Origin: Sphingobium sp.
GTDB taxonomy: Bacteria; Pseudomonadota; Alphaproteobacteria; Sphingomonadales; Sphingomonadaceae
Assembly: GCA_017984895.1 (NCBI GenBank)
Contig: JAGNYO010000008.1
Coordinates: 1 to 62,562, forward strand
Direction of reading: 5' to 3'
Length of the DNA stretch: 62,562 bases
The position numbers and the translations under genes were made by a program. Positions 28,892-37,875 of this stretch are shown here, piece by piece; positions within the stretch are counted from its first letter, which is position 1; every line of letters starts with the position of its first letter. The notes under the pieces were generated by a model. That model was not told the origin of the DNA and searched no databases. It worked only from the letters and a program-made list of their open reading frames with translations.

Positions 28892-30364
28892 CTACTTCTT
28901 CATGAATTTCTCGAAACCGGGGGGAAGCCCGCCCGGTGCGCCGCCGCCAAAGCCGGACAATCCGCCCGCACCGCCGCCAAGGCCGCCGAGCATATCACCC
29001 ATTCCGCCGCCCCCAAGTCCGCCTTTGCCGCCCATAAACATCTTCGCGAGCGCGCCAAATCCGCCCATCTTGCGGATTTTCTTCATCGTCGTTTCCATTT
29101 CCTGATGCATCTTGAGGAGCTTATTGACCTCCTGCACCGTGCGACCCGCGCCCTTGGCGATGCGGATCTTGCGCTTGGCGTTGATGATCGCCGGGCGCTC
29201 GCGCTCCTTTGGGGTCATCGAGCCGATGATGGCATCGAGATGCACCAGCGCCTTGTCGTTCGCGCCGCTCTGCGCCATTGCGGCCTGCGCCTTTTTGAGG
29301 CCGGGGATCATGCCCGCCATCGCGCCCAGCCCACCCATCTGCTGCACCTGTTTGAGCTGCATACGCATGTCGTTCAAATCGAACTGGCCCTTCGCCATCT
29401 TCTTGGCGAGCTTGTCCGCCTCCTCGGCGTCAATCGCTTCGGCGGCTTTCTCGACGAGCGAGACGACATCGCCCATGCCAAGGATACGCTGGGCTACGCG
29501 CGCGGGATAAAACGGCTCGATCGCGTCGAGCTTTTCGCCCGTTCCCGCGAACTTGATCGGCGCACCAGTGACGAAGCGCATCGAGAGCGCCGCGCCGCCG
29601 CGCGCATCGCCATCCATCCGCGTCAGCACCACGCCCGTGAGCGGCACCTGCTCGGTGAAGTTCTTCGCGACGTTGACGGCATCCTGGCCGGTGAGGCTAT
29701 CGACCACCAGCAAGATTTCCTGCGGGGCGGACACATCCGCCACCGCCTTCATCTCGTCCATCAGCGCCTGATCGACATGCAGGCGGCCCGCGGTATCGAG
29801 CATCACCACGTCATAGCCCTGCAGCTTCGCGGATTGCAGCGCGCGGCGCGCAATCTCGACCGGGCGCTGGCCAGCAACGATAGGCAATGTCGCCACGTCG
29901 CACTGCTGGCCCAGTACGGCAAGCTGCTCCTGCGCTGCCGGACGATTGACGTCGAGCGACGCCATCAACACCTTCTTGCGCTCTTTCTCCTTGAGGCGCT
30001 TGGCGATCTTGGCGGTGGTGGTGGTCTTGCCCGAACCCTGCAAACCGACCATCATGATGACGGCGGGCGGGGTGACATCAAGCATCAGCTCGGCGCTTTC
30101 GGCCCCCAGAAACTCGGTCAGCGTATCCGAGACGATCTTGACGACCATCTGACCCGGCGTGACCGAGCGCAGCACATCGCCACCCACGGCGCGATCAGTC
30201 GCGCGGTCGACGAACTCGCGCACTACGGGGAGCGCAACGTCCGCCTCCAGCAGCGCGATTCGCACCTCGCGCATTGCGGTGCGGACATCATCCTCGCTCA
30301 GCGCACCGCGCCCGCGCAGCTTGTCGAACACCCCGGTAAGGCGATCGCTCAATGACTCAAACAT
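28892..30364 (-). CDS. ffh: Signal recognition particle protein Ffh
   Basis: Ffh is the SRP GTPase that carries inner-membrane proteins to FtsY. The 490-residue protein has an N domain, the G domain with GLQGSGKTTTTAKIA, DTAGRLHVDQALM and LTRMDGDARGGAAL, and the Met-rich M domain (NDMRMQLKQVQQMGGLGAMA, then KMHQEMETTMKKIRKMGGFG). A Gly-rich tail ends FEKFMKK. The ATG at 30364 with AAGAGG upstream was chosen over two further in-frame non-ATG codons. Its receptor FtsY is encoded about 3 kb away on the other strand. It is first in the ribosomal operon. Confidence 0.97.
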   Translation of the reverse strand: MFESLSDRLTGVFDKLRGRGALSEDDVRTAMREVRIALLEADVALPVVREFVDRATDRAVGGDVLRSVTPGQMVVKIVSDTLTEFLGAESAELMLDVTPPAVIMMVGLQGSGKTTTTAKIAKRLKEKERKKVLMASLDVNRPAAQEQLAVLGQQCDVATLPIVAGQRPVEIARRALQSAKLQGYDVVMLDTAGRLHVDQALMDEMKAVADVSAPQEILLVVDSLTGQDAVNVAKNFTEQVPLTGVVLTRMDGDARGGAALSMRFVTGAPIKFAGTGEKLDAIEPFYPARVAQRILGMGDVVSLVEKAAEAIDAEEADKLAKKMAKGQFDLNDMRMQLKQVQQMGGLGAMAGMIPGLKKAQAAMAQSGANDKALVHLDAIIGSMTPKERERPAIINAKRKIRIAKGAGRTVQEVNKLLKMHQEMETTMKKIRKMGGFGALAKMFMGGKGGLGGGGMGDMLGGLGGGAGGLSGFGGGAPGGLPPGFEKFMKK

Positions 30365-30618
30365 CAACACCTCTTGTGCGCAGCGGAACTGCGTAAAACC
30401 TCATTCCCCGAAACGACAAACACGCCGGTGGACGAAAACTCGCCGACCAGCGTCGATCCTTGGATCATCGGGCAAACGGCCCAAGCCAGGGATGTCATCA
30501 GGGCGCCAGACAGGCTCAAGGCCCGCTGACTGAAGCCGCGCATAGGGGAAAGCGCGGGAAATGGCAAGTGCAGCTATGCCCTTTCCTTGGGTATGCCAGC
30601 GCCTTATGCTTAGCTGTC

Positions 30619-31125
30619 ATGACCAAGCGCCCCATCATCACCGTCAACGACAGCATGCAGACCGGCTATAGCTATGCCCTCACCGCGCTGGAGGGGAAGA
30701 ATTTCGACCCCGGCTTCACCCCGCATTTCACCCCGCGCGAGATGCTGGAAATGGGCGTGTTCGAGGGCAAATATTGCAACGATTGCCGGGATGAATTGCC
30801 CGCCTCTTGGTTCAAGAAGGCGCGGATTTCAGACAAGCCGGATGTCTCCTGCAATTATTTTGGCGTCAAAAGTCGCCAACCATTGAGCGTATGGCGCGAA
30901 AAGGGCTGGATTTATGGCCCGGACGTGCGCGGCTGGTTCCAGTGGTATTGCCGCTATTATCTGGGCCGCCGCCTGCCGGACATCGACGCGATGCAGATCA
31001 AGCGATGGCGCGCGTTTTCGCGCCATGCCGGGCAAATTCGCGCCAACTGCGCACCGGGAGACATCTTCTGCCGCCCGCGCCAGCGGCAAGGGCTGCTGCA
31101 ATGGTCTTATGACCCGTTTATATGA
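30619..31125 (+). CDS. Conserved-looking Trp/Cys-rich protein of unknown function
   Basis: I do not recognise a named family. The 168-residue protein has no signal peptide or membrane helix. It holds a CNDCRDELPASWFKKARISD segment, a run rich in aromatics (SVWREKGWIYGPDVRGWFQW followed by YCRYYLGRRLPD), and a Cys/Arg end (APGDIFCRPRQRQGLLQWSY). Such dense Trp, Tyr and Arg usually reflect strong conservation. The Cys pairs could bind a metal. It lies between ffh (opposite strand) and dapF; the ATG at 30619 fits, and the longer frame upstream lacks support. Confidence 0.75.
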   Translation: MTKRPIITVNDSMQTGYSYALTALEGKNFDPGFTPHFTPREMLEMGVFEGKYCNDCRDELPASWFKKARISDKPDVSCNYFGVKSRQPLSVWREKGWIYGPDVRGWFQWYCRYYLGRRLPDIDAMQIKRWRAFSRHAGQIRANCAPGDIFCRPRQRQGLLQWSYDPFI

Positions 31126-31167
31126 GATAATAGACTTTTACCGCGCCCGCCCCTACATGCGCAACCT

Positions 31168-31968
31168 ATGAGCAGCTTCGCCAAAATGCACGGCCTTGGC
31201 AATGATTTCGTGGTGATCGACGCGCGCGAAAGCCCGGTCGAAATGCCGCCCGCGCGCGTCCGCGCCATTGCGGATCGGCACACTGGCATCGGCTGCGATC
31301 AGCTCATAGTGGTGGGCTTGTCCGACAAGGCCGATGTCGACATGCGGATCTTCAACGCCGACGGCTCGGAAGTGGAAGCCTGCGGCAACGCGACGCGCTG
31401 TATCCCACTGTTTTTGGGCCGCGATGTGACGATAGAAACCGGCGCGGTCCTGCTCGACGCGCGGCTCGCGGGCGACGGTGCCAGTGTCGATATGGGCGCG
31501 CCCCGCTTCGAGTGGGACGCGATACCGCTGGCCTACGCGATGGATACATATGCCATGCCGGTGAGCTGGGAGGATCTGCCCGCCCCTGCCGTCATCAATG
31601 TCGGCAACCCGCATGTGATCTTCTTCGTCGATGATCTGGCGGCGGTGGAGACAGACCGCCTCGGTTCCTTGATCGAGCATGATCCGCTGTTCCCGGCGCG
31701 CGTTAACGTCAACTTCGCGCAGGTGCTGAGCGACCGACATATCCGCCTCGTTGTGTGGGAGCGCGGCGCGGGGCTGACGCAGGCCTGCGGCACGGGCGCG
31801 TGCGCCACCGCCGTCGCCGCGATCAGGCAGGGGCTGGTAACCGGCCCGGTCACAGTCTCGCTGCCCGGTGGTGATCTCATGATTGACTGGCGGGCGGGAG
31901 GGCATATCCAGATGACTGGCCCGGCGACATTCGTCTTTTCCGGCGAGACGGACTGGGAAAGGTTTTAA
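31168..31968 (+). CDS. dapF: Diaminopimelate epimerase
   Basis: DapF interconverts LL- and meso-diaminopimelate, supplying lysine and the peptidoglycan crosslinker. The 266-residue protein opens SSFAKMHGLGNDFVVIDARE. The two catalytic cysteines are C72 in EACGNATRC and C207 in QACGTGACATAV. The substrate-binding VNVGNPHVIFFV is present. It starts 42 bases after the unknown gene and overlaps mtaB by one base, beginning a four-gene run with mtaB, ftsY and yciB. Confidence 0.97.
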   Translation: MSSFAKMHGLGNDFVVIDARESPVEMPPARVRAIADRHTGIGCDQLIVVGLSDKADVDMRIFNADGSEVEACGNATRCIPLFLGRDVTIETGAVLLDARLAGDGASVDMGAPRFEWDAIPLAYAMDTYAMPVSWEDLPAPAVINVGNPHVIFFVDDLAAVETDRLGSLIEHDPLFPARVNVNFAQVLSDRHIRLVVWERGAGLTQACGTGACATAVAAIRQGLVTGPVTVSLPGGDLMIDWRAGGHIQMTGPATFVFSGETDWERF

Positions 31969-33272
31969 TGTCCGGGCCAGAGGTTATCACCTTCGGCTGC
32001 CGTCTCAACATCGCCGAAAGCGAGGGGATGCGCGCGCTCGCGGGCGATGACCCGAACCTCGTCATCGTCAACAGTTGCGCCGTGACAAGTGAAGCGGTGC
32101 GGCAGGCGCGGCAGGCGATACGCCGGGCCAAGCGCGCCCGCCCGGACGCGCGCATCATCGTCACCGGCTGCGCGGCGCAAACCGATCCGGCCCTGTTTGC
32201 CGCGATGCCAGAGGTCGATACCGTCATCGGCAATGGCGAAAAGATGGACGCCCGATCTTTCAGCCTCCCGTTCGCGCAAGAAAAGGTCCGCGTATCGGAC
32301 ATCATGGCGGTGCGCGAGACGGCGCCCTCCACACAGGGTTTGCAGGAAAAGTGGGAACCGGTTTTCCGTCCGCAAACCCTGCAACCAAAAGCGTCCGCCT
32401 TCGCCGATCATGCCCGCGCCTTCATCGAGGTGCAGAATGGCTGCGACCATCGCTGCACCTTCTGCATCATCCCGTTTGGCCGGGGCAACAGCCGCTCCGT
32501 CCCCGCAGGCGCAGTGATCGAGCGGATACAGGGGCTGGTGGACGAGGGATATGAAGAGGTCGTGCTTACCGGCGTCGATGTGACGAGCTATGGCGCGGAT
32601 TTGCCTGGCGCACCGAGCTTGGGCAGCCTGATCGAGCGGATACTCGCCCATGTCCCTGCCCTGCCCCGGCTACGCCTTTCCTCGATTGACAGCGTGGAGA
32701 TAGACGAGCGCCTGTTCGCGCTGCTGGCCCAGGAGCCGCGCGTGATGCCGCATGTGCATCTCTCGCTCCAATCCGGCGATAACATGATCCTGAAGCGCAT
32801 GAAGCGCCGCCACAATCGCGCGGAGGCGATCCACATCGTCGAACGGTTGCTATCCGCCCGGCCAGAGATCAGCATCGGCGCGGACATCATCGCGGGCTTC
32901 CCGACAGAGACGGACGCGATGTTCGCCAACAGCCTCGCCTTGGTGCGCGAGTGCCACATCGTCCACGGGCATATCTTCCCCTATAGCCCGCGCACCGGCA
33001 CCCCCGCCGCGCGGATGCCGCAGGTCGACCGCGCCGTTATCAAAGCCCGTGCCGCTCAGCTCAGGGAGGCCAGCGCAGACAACCGCGCGCGCTGGCTCGC
33101 CTCGCTGGTCGGCTCTCGTCAGAAAGTGCTTACGGAGGGCGATGGCACCACCGGCCATGCCGAAAACTTCGCGCCCGTGCGGCTTCCCTCCCCGCAAAAG
33201 CGCGGCAAAATCGTAACAAAGCGCGTCATCGGGGTTGAGAATGGCATGCTGATCGCGCAAGAGGCGAAGTAA
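31968..33272 (+). CDS. mtaB: tRNA t6A37 methylthiotransferase MtaB with a repeat-derived insert
   Basis: MtaB adds a methylthio group to t6A37 of tRNAs reading ANN codons. The 434-residue protein has the N-terminal MiaB-like domain (VITFGCRLNIAESEGMRALA, NSCAVTSEAVRQARQAIR) and the radical-SAM cluster motif CDHRCTFCIIPFGRG. It also has VLTGVDVTSYGADLPGAPSL, then IAGFPTETDAMF. A palindromic element at codons 123-138 adds roughly 19 residues (QGLQEKWEPVFRPQTLQ) just before the radical-SAM domain compared with rhizobial MtaB. The start overlaps dapF and the stop overlaps ftsY, each by one base. Confidence 0.94.
   Translation: MSGPEVITFGCRLNIAESEGMRALAGDDPNLVIVNSCAVTSEAVRQARQAIRRAKRARPDARIIVTGCAAQTDPALFAAMPEVDTVIGNGEKMDARSFSLPFAQEKVRVSDIMAVRETAPSTQGLQEKWEPVFRPQTLQPKASAFADHARAFIEVQNGCDHRCTFCIIPFGRGNSRSVPAGAVIERIQGLVDEGYEEVVLTGVDVTSYGADLPGAPSLGSLIERILAHVPALPRLRLSSIDSVEIDERLFALLAQEPRVMPHVHLSLQSGDNMILKRMKRRHNRAEAIHIVERLLSARPEISIGADIIAGFPTETDAMFANSLALVRECHIVHGHIFPYSPRTGTPAARMPQVDRAVIKARAAQLREASADNRARWLASLVGSRQKVLTEGDGTTGHAENFAPVRLPSPQKRGKIVTKRVIGVENGMLIAQEAK
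32334..32381. repeat. 48-bp palindromic element inside mtaB
   Basis: Outer 10-bp arms CAGGGTTTGC and GCAAACCCTG are perfect, and inner GGAAAA / TTTTCC arms flank GTGGGAACCGG. The 24-base core (32345-32368) recurs with one mismatch at 56862-56885. It is read in frame as QGLQEKWEPVFRPQTL. Confidence 0.85.
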
Positions 33273-34204
33273 TGACTGATACAGCACCCAAAAGCTGGCG
33301 CGAGAAGCTGTTCGGCGGCCTCAAGCGCACCTCCGAAAAGTTGGGCGAAAATCTTGGCGGCCTGTTCGCCAAGCCGCTGGACGCGCAAACGCTGGACGAG
33401 ATCGAGGAGGCGCTGATCGTCTCCGACCTTGGCCCGACGATGGCGATGCGCATCCGCGACCGCCTTGCAGACAGCCGCCACAGCCGCGCGATCACCGAGG
33501 AATATGTGCGCGAGGTGATTGCCGAGGAGGTTGAGAAGGTTTTGAAGCCGGTAGCCAAGCCGCTGGAGTTCAAGGCCTCCCGCCCGCAGGTGATCCTCGT
33601 GATCGGCGTCAACGGATCGGGCAAGACGACGACCATCGCCAAGCTCGCCAAGCGGTTTCAGGAACAGGGGCGCAGCGTGATGCTGGCCGCGGGAGACACA
33701 TTCCGCGCCGCCGCCATCGGGCAACTGAAGGTGTGGGCAGAGCGCATCGGTGTGCCGATCGTGTCGGGCAAGGAAGGCGGCGATGCGGCCGGCCTCGCCT
33801 TCACCGCCGTGCAGCAGGCGACCGAGCAGGGCATCGACATATTGATCGTCGATACCGCGGGCCGCCTGCAAAACCGCACTGAGTTGATGGACGAGCTAGC
33901 GAAGATCCGCCGTGTGCTTGGGCGGCTCGATCCCGCCTCGCCGCATGATGTGGTGCTGGTGCTGGATGCGACATCGGGCAACAATGTCCTTTCCCAGATC
34001 GAGGTGTTCCGCGATGTCGCGCAGGTTACGGGGTTGGTAATGACCAAGCTCGATGGCACTGCGCGCGGCGGGATGCTGGTGGCGGCGGCAGAAAAATATG
34101 GCTTGCCTATCCACGCGATCGGCGTTGGTGAAACAATTGATGACCTGCGTCCGTTTGACGCGGCGGACATGGCGAAAGCCATAGCAGGAAGCGCTTATGC
34201 CTGA
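33272..34204 (+). CDS. ftsY: Signal recognition particle receptor FtsY
   Basis: FtsY docks the SRP-ribosome complex at the inner membrane. At 310 residues it consists of little more than the NG domain and lacks the long acidic A domain of E. coli FtsY; a short amphipathic N-terminus (SWREKLFGGLKRTSEKLG) may contact the membrane. G-domain motifs are GVNGSGKTTTIAKLAKRF, AGDTFRAAAIGQL, DTAGRLQNRTELMDEL and TKLDGTARGG. It overlaps mtaB by one base and yciB by 8 bases. Confidence 0.97.
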   Translation: MTDTAPKSWREKLFGGLKRTSEKLGENLGGLFAKPLDAQTLDEIEEALIVSDLGPTMAMRIRDRLADSRHSRAITEEYVREVIAEEVEKVLKPVAKPLEFKASRPQVILVIGVNGSGKTTTIAKLAKRFQEQGRSVMLAAGDTFRAAAIGQLKVWAERIGVPIVSGKEGGDAAGLAFTAVQQATEQGIDILIVDTAGRLQNRTELMDELAKIRRVLGRLDPASPHDVVLVLDATSGNNVLSQIEVFRDVAQVTGLVMTKLDGTARGGMLVAAAEKYGLPIHAIGVGETIDDLRPFDAADMAKAIAGSAYA

Positions 34205-34850
34205 AGCAACTACCAATACTGGAACCTCTGCCAAACCCGCAGCCGCGCATAATCCCAATCTTTCCCTCGCGCTGGATTTCGGCCCGCTGCTAGTGTTTTT
34301 CCTCGGCTTCAAGTTCGCGGGGATGATTATTGGCACGGCCGCCTTCATGGTGGCCATCAGCCTCGCGGTGCTGATTTCGAAGGTGAAGCTGGGCAAAGTC
34401 TCGCCGATGCTATGGCTATCGGCCGTGCTGGTGGTGTTTTTCGGCGGGCTGACCATCTGGTTCAACGACCAGCGCTTTATCCAGATCAAGCCGACGATCA
34501 TCTATAGTTTCTTCGCGTTGATGCTGCTGGGCGGGCTGGCGCGGGGCAAGTCTCTGCTCAAATATCTGCTCCAGGCGGCCTATGATGGCCTTTCCGAAGA
34601 AGGCTGGGCCAAGCTCTCGCGCAACTGGGCACTGTTCTTCATCGTAATGGCGGCAACCAATGAAGCGATGCGCGCAAGTCTCAGCTTCGATACATGGTTG
34701 TCGGTAAAAGTATGGGGGGTGACGATCCTGTCCTTCCTGTTCGCTGCCGCCAATGTGCCTATGCTGCTTAAGCACGGGCTGGTGCTGGACAAACGCAAGG
34801 CGAACGAGGCGGAGGAAGCGGTGGCGCGGGGCGACCCGCCGCAGGGATGA
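34197..34850 (+). CDS. yciB: Inner-membrane septation protein A family (YciB/IspZ)
   Basis: A 217-residue polytopic protein with about five hydrophobic segments after a Thr/Ala-rich N-terminus. Family features are NLSLALDFGPLLVFFLGFKF, IWFNDQRFIQIKPTIIYSFF and EEGWAKLSRNWALFFIVMAA. YciB is linked to cell-envelope elongation and septation in enterobacteria, but its biochemistry is not settled. It overlaps the end of ftsY, as is common in alphaproteobacteria. Its last codons fall within a palindrome shared with the convergent sodB terminus. Confidence 0.93.
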   Translation: MPEATTNTGTSAKPAAAHNPNLSLALDFGPLLVFFLGFKFAGMIIGTAAFMVAISLAVLISKVKLGKVSPMLWLSAVLVVFFGGLTIWFNDQRFIQIKPTIIYSFFALMLLGGLARGKSLLKYLLQAAYDGLSEEGWAKLSRNWALFFIVMAATNEAMRASLSFDTWLSVKVWGVTILSFLFAAANVPMLLKHGLVLDKRKANEAEEAVARGDPPQG

Positions 34851-34866
34851 TCATTCACTGCGGCGG
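34836..34866. terminator. Inverted repeat between convergent yciB and sodB
   Basis: CCGCCGCAG and CTGCGGCGG form perfect 9-bp arms around an inner TGATCA palindrome, spanning the yciB stop. No T tract follows on either strand, so intrinsic termination is only possible; an RNA-stabilising hairpin is the alternative. Confidence 0.4.
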
Positions 34867-34883
34867 TGCGTGGAAGTGCTGGC

Positions 34884-35510
34884 TCAGGCCAGTTCCTCGG
34901 CCTTCTGATCCGCGCGGGCGGCGCCGTTACCATCCAGGTTCTGCGAAACGAAGTTCCAGTTGATCGCGTTCTTGAGTAGCGCCTCGACATAGTTCGGGCG
35001 GGCGTTGCGATAGTCGATATAATAGGCGTGTTCCCATACATCGAGGATGAACAGCGGCTGCACACCCTCATGCGCCACCGGGCTATCCGCATCATGATAG
35101 GATGTCACCGCCAGCGCGCCGTTCTTCATCACCAGTGCCGCCCAGCCGGAAGCAAAATGGCCAACCGCCTCTGCCTTGAGCTTGTCGAGCAGGGCGTCGG
35201 TCGATCCGAACGCCTGATCGATCCGTGATTGAAGATCGGCGCTCGGCTGAGTCTTTTCAGGGCTTAGGCACAGCCAGTAAAAGCTGTGATTCCACATCTG
35301 CCCGACCTGATTGAACAATGTTCCGCTGGTGGAACGCACCAGTTCGACCAGAGACTTGCCTTGCAACGCAGCATCTCCAGCGATCAGCTCGTTCGCCTTC
35401 TCGACATAGGCTTTATGATGTTTGCCATGATGATAATCGAAGGTTTCCGCCGAAATGAGATCGCCGAAAGCATCTTTGGCGTATGGTAAATCAGGGAGTT
35501 TCAAAACCAT
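34884..35510 (-). CDS. sodB: Superoxide dismutase (Fe/Mn family, probably Fe)
   Basis: SodB converts superoxide to oxygen and peroxide in the cytoplasm. The 208-residue protein opens MVLKLPDLPYAKDAFGDLIS. Metal ligands are in the HHGKHHKAYV region, QMWNHSFYWLCLSP, and DVWEHAYYIDYRNARPNYVE. The latter two blocks are typical of the Fe-SOD branch, but Fe versus Mn cannot be settled by eye. The Ala/Glu-rich tail after NLDGNG is a small extension. It is monocistronic and diverges from the PuuD-like gene across 230 bases. Confidence 0.95.
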   Translation of the reverse strand: MVLKLPDLPYAKDAFGDLISAETFDYHHGKHHKAYVEKANELIAGDAALQGKSLVELVRSTSGTLFNQVGQMWNHSFYWLCLSPEKTQPSADLQSRIDQAFGSTDALLDKLKAEAVGHFASGWAALVMKNGALAVTSYHDADSPVAHEGVQPLFILDVWEHAYYIDYRNARPNYVEALLKNAINWNFVSQNLDGNGAARADQKAEELA

Positions 35511-35740
35511 GACAGGATTCCCGTTCCAGTGTTGACAGATATTACGGACAGTCGTGCAAACGTATGACAGCGCAGGAAGGTTCTACCCGATGCGGGAAAT
35601 ATATGCGGTAACGCAACATCGCGAATCGCCCTGAAACATCCCAGTCATTAAGGATGTGACAATTCGGTCCTGTTGGCTTAGATTGGTCTTGGCAGAGCAA
35701 CGGCTCGCCTTTTCAATTCTTATCTCTCCTGGGGGAAGCC

Positions 35741-36304
35741 ATGGTAAAATTTTTCGGCAATCTTCATATGGTACTGCTCGTGGGCCTGCTGCTGACGATC
35801 GCAGTCATTTTCGGCGCGCATGCGGATATGATTACAGTGAACGGCGTGTTCCGCTGGCTCCATCTGTTTTTTGGCATCGTCTGGATCGGCCTGCTCTATT
35901 ATTTCAATTTCGTGCAGATCCCGACCATGCCCAAGATACCGGCAGAACTGAAACCCGGTGTCTCGAAGCATATCGCGCCCTCTGCGCTGTTCTTTTTCCG
36001 CTGGGGCGCGGCGTTTACGGTGCTGACCGGCCTCATTGTTGCCCATCTGACCGGCTATCTGGTCGAGGCGCTGAGCCTTCAGGAGCCATTCCGTTTGATT
36101 GGCATCGGTATGTGGCTGGCGCTCATCATGGCGTTCAACGTGTGGTTCGTGATCTGGCCGGCGCAGCAAAAGGCGCTTGGGCTGGTTGCGGCGGATGATG
36201 CTACCAAGGCGGCAGCAGCAACCCGCGCGATGATGTTCTCGCGCACCAATACGCTGCTTTCGCTCGCGATGCTCTATTGCATGGTCAATGCCAACCACGG
36301 CTGA
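35741..36304 (+). CDS. Membrane protein resembling the PuuD urate-hydroxylase membrane domain
   Basis: A 187-residue protein with four hydrophobic helices (LHMVLLVGLLLTIAVIFGAH; WLHLFFGIVWIGLLYYFNFV; WGAAFTVLTGLIVAHLTGYL; GIGMWLALIMAFNVWFVIWP). The HLFFGIVWIGLLYYFNF and NVWFVIWPAQQ segments with conserved His/Trp resemble the N-terminal domain of PuuD. That enzyme also has a C-terminal cytochrome c domain (CxxCH), which is absent here, so urate oxidation should not be assumed. A good GGGGGAA ribosome site lies 6 bases upstream. It has no obvious operon partner. Confidence 0.75.
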   Translation: MVKFFGNLHMVLLVGLLLTIAVIFGAHADMITVNGVFRWLHLFFGIVWIGLLYYFNFVQIPTMPKIPAELKPGVSKHIAPSALFFFRWGAAFTVLTGLIVAHLTGYLVEALSLQEPFRLIGIGMWLALIMAFNVWFVIWPAQQKALGLVAADDATKAAAATRAMMFSRTNTLLSLAMLYCMVNANHG

Positions 36305-36325
36305 CTTGCACATAGACGAACAGGG

Positions 36326-36371
36326 GAAAATGCGGGGAGAGGGCGGCAGACGCTTCCTTCTCCCCATTTTC
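36326..36371 (+). terminator. Hairpin between the PuuD-like gene and sufE
   Basis: GAAAATG-C-GGGGAGA pairs with TCTCCCCATTTTC across a loop of about 18 bases. The lower stem ends in ATTTTC rather than a run of T, so termination is plausible but unproven. Confidence 0.45.
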
Positions 36372-36387
36372 GCATTATAGCGACGGC

Positions 36388-36792
36388 ATGACCGCGCTCA
36401 CCGAAATATATGAGGAATATGAATTCCTCGACGCCGACGACCGCTACCGTCTGCTTATCGATCTCGGCAGGGCATTGGAGCCAATGCCCGATGCGCTCAA
36501 GACCGATGCCACGCTCGTGCGCGGCTGCTCCGCCGCCGTATGGGTCTATCCCCAGCGCAGCGAGGACGGGCGGCTGCATTTTCTGGCAGACAGCAACGCC
36601 GCGATCACCAAGGGCATCATCGCACTGGTGCTGAAAACGGTGCAGGACCGGACAGCAGCGGAAGTAGCCGCCGCAGACATCGAAGGCGCGCTGGCGCCGT
36701 TCGACCTCAAGAGCCAGCTCTCCTCTAACCGAACGCAGGGCATCCCCAACATGATTGCGCTGATTCGTGAAACGGCGGCGCGCTATGTGTAA
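36388..36792 (+). CDS. sufE: SufE-family sulfur acceptor
   Basis: SufE takes persulfide sulfur from the cysteine desulfurase SufS for Fe-S cluster assembly. The 134-residue protein has the catalytic C47 in [14 protein letters not shown], the [18 protein letters not shown] helix, and [16 protein letters not shown]. The C-terminus [20 protein letters not shown] is typical. No suf operon lies nearby. A hairpin separates it from the upstream membrane-protein gene. Confidence 0.95.
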   Translation: MTALTEIYEEYEFLDADDRYRLLIDLGRALEPMPDALKTDATLVRGCSAAVWVYPQRSEDGRLHFLADSNAAITKGIIALVLKTVQDRTAAEVAAADIEGALAPFDLKSQLSSNRTQGIPNMIALIRETAARYV

Positions 36793-36851
36793 TCGGATCT
36801 GGGTATAATCACCTCTGGCGCCGGGCGCACCGCCAACCCATATACGCGATC

Positions 36852-37856
36852 ATGACAAAGCTCTCCCTTCTCGATCTTGTGCCCGTTACCGAAGGCGGCA
36901 GCGTGCGCGTGGCGTTGATGCGTGCCGCAGACCTTGCAGCCCACGCCGAAGCGCTGGGTTATGCCCGCTATTGGACCGCCGAACATCATGGCATGCCCGG
37001 CATCGCTTCTGCCGCGACATCAGTGGTGCTCGCGCATGTCGGCGCGGCGACCAGCACCATCCGCATCGGCGCTGGCGGCATCATGTTGCCGAACCACGCG
37101 CCGCTCGCCATCGCCGAGCAGTTCGGCACATTGGATGCGCTGTTTCCCGGCCGCGTCGATTTGGGATTGGGCCGCGCACCGGGATCGGACCAGCGTGTCG
37201 CGCAGGCAATGCGGCGCGCGCTGATGAGCGGGGCAGAGAGCTTTCCGCAAGATGTAATGGAGCTACAGGCCTATTTTGCAGGAGACGCGCGGCTGGGCTT
37301 TGAGGCTACGCCAGGTGTGGGGGCAAATGTGCCGATCTGGATACTGGGGTCTAGCCTTTATGGCGCTCAGCTCGCCGCCCATCTCGGCCTGCCTTATGCC
37401 TTTGCTTCGCATTTTGCGCCTGACATGCTCGACGACGCGCTGCATATCTATCGGCGGGATTTCAAACCCTCCGCCCAGTTGCAGCAGCCTTATGCGATGG
37501 CGGGCTTCAACATCTTCGCCGCAGACAGCGCCGAGGAGGCGGAGCTGATTGCCACGTCCGCGATGCAGTCCGTCGTGGCTCTGCGCACGGGCAACCCCGG
37601 TCGCATCAAGCCGCCGTTGCGCGGTTATCGCGAGAACCTGTCTCCTCCCGCGCAGGCCATGCTCGCCAATTTCTTCGCAGCATCGAGCATCGGCACACAA
37701 GCGGATGTAGAGCGCGATCTTGCAGCCTTCCTCCGCCGCACCCGTGTCGATGAAGTGATCGTCAGTGGGATGATATACGCTCAGGACGCGCGCAAACGCT
37801 CGCTGGAGATCGGGATGGCAGCGGCGAAGGCAATCACGCAGCCTGCCGCCGCCTGA
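36852..37856 (+). CDS. Luciferase-like (LLM class) flavin-dependent oxidoreductase
   Basis: A 334-residue TIM-barrel flavoprotein. The start [40 protein letters not shown], the [20 protein letters not shown] block and [13 protein letters not shown] are the hallmarks of the YhbW-like subgroup. These enzymes use FMNH2 or F420 and oxygen, but substrates are known for few. The [20 protein letters not shown] loop fits the same group. It lies 60 bases after sufE on the same strand; a shared transcript is possible but a functional tie is not evident. Confidence 0.9.
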   Translation: MTKLSLLDLVPVTEGGSVRVALMRAADLAAHAEALGYARYWTAEHHGMPGIASAATSVVLAHVGAATSTIRIGAGGIMLPNHAPLAIAEQFGTLDALFPGRVDLGLGRAPGSDQRVAQAMRRALMSGAESFPQDVMELQAYFAGDARLGFEATPGVGANVPIWILGSSLYGAQLAAHLGLPYAFASHFAPDMLDDALHIYRRDFKPSAQLQQPYAMAGFNIFAADSAEEAELIATSAMQSVVALRTGNPGRIKPPLRGYRENLSPPAQAMLANFFAASSIGTQADVERDLAAFLRRTRVDEVIVSGMIYAQDARKRSLEIGMAAAKAITQPAAA

Positions 37857-37875
37857 AGGGCGTCGCTGCTCAGCC

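Noticed and set aside
28874-30355. 493-codon open frame antisense to ffh
   Set aside because: Complete overlap with Ffh, which has all its GTPase motifs; composition is that of a shadow.
30364-30567. 67-residue minus-strand frame ending at the ffh start (MPFPALSPMRGFSQRALSLS..)
   Set aside because: It has a faint signal-like stretch but no ribosome site and lies where the ffh promoter is expected; not supported.
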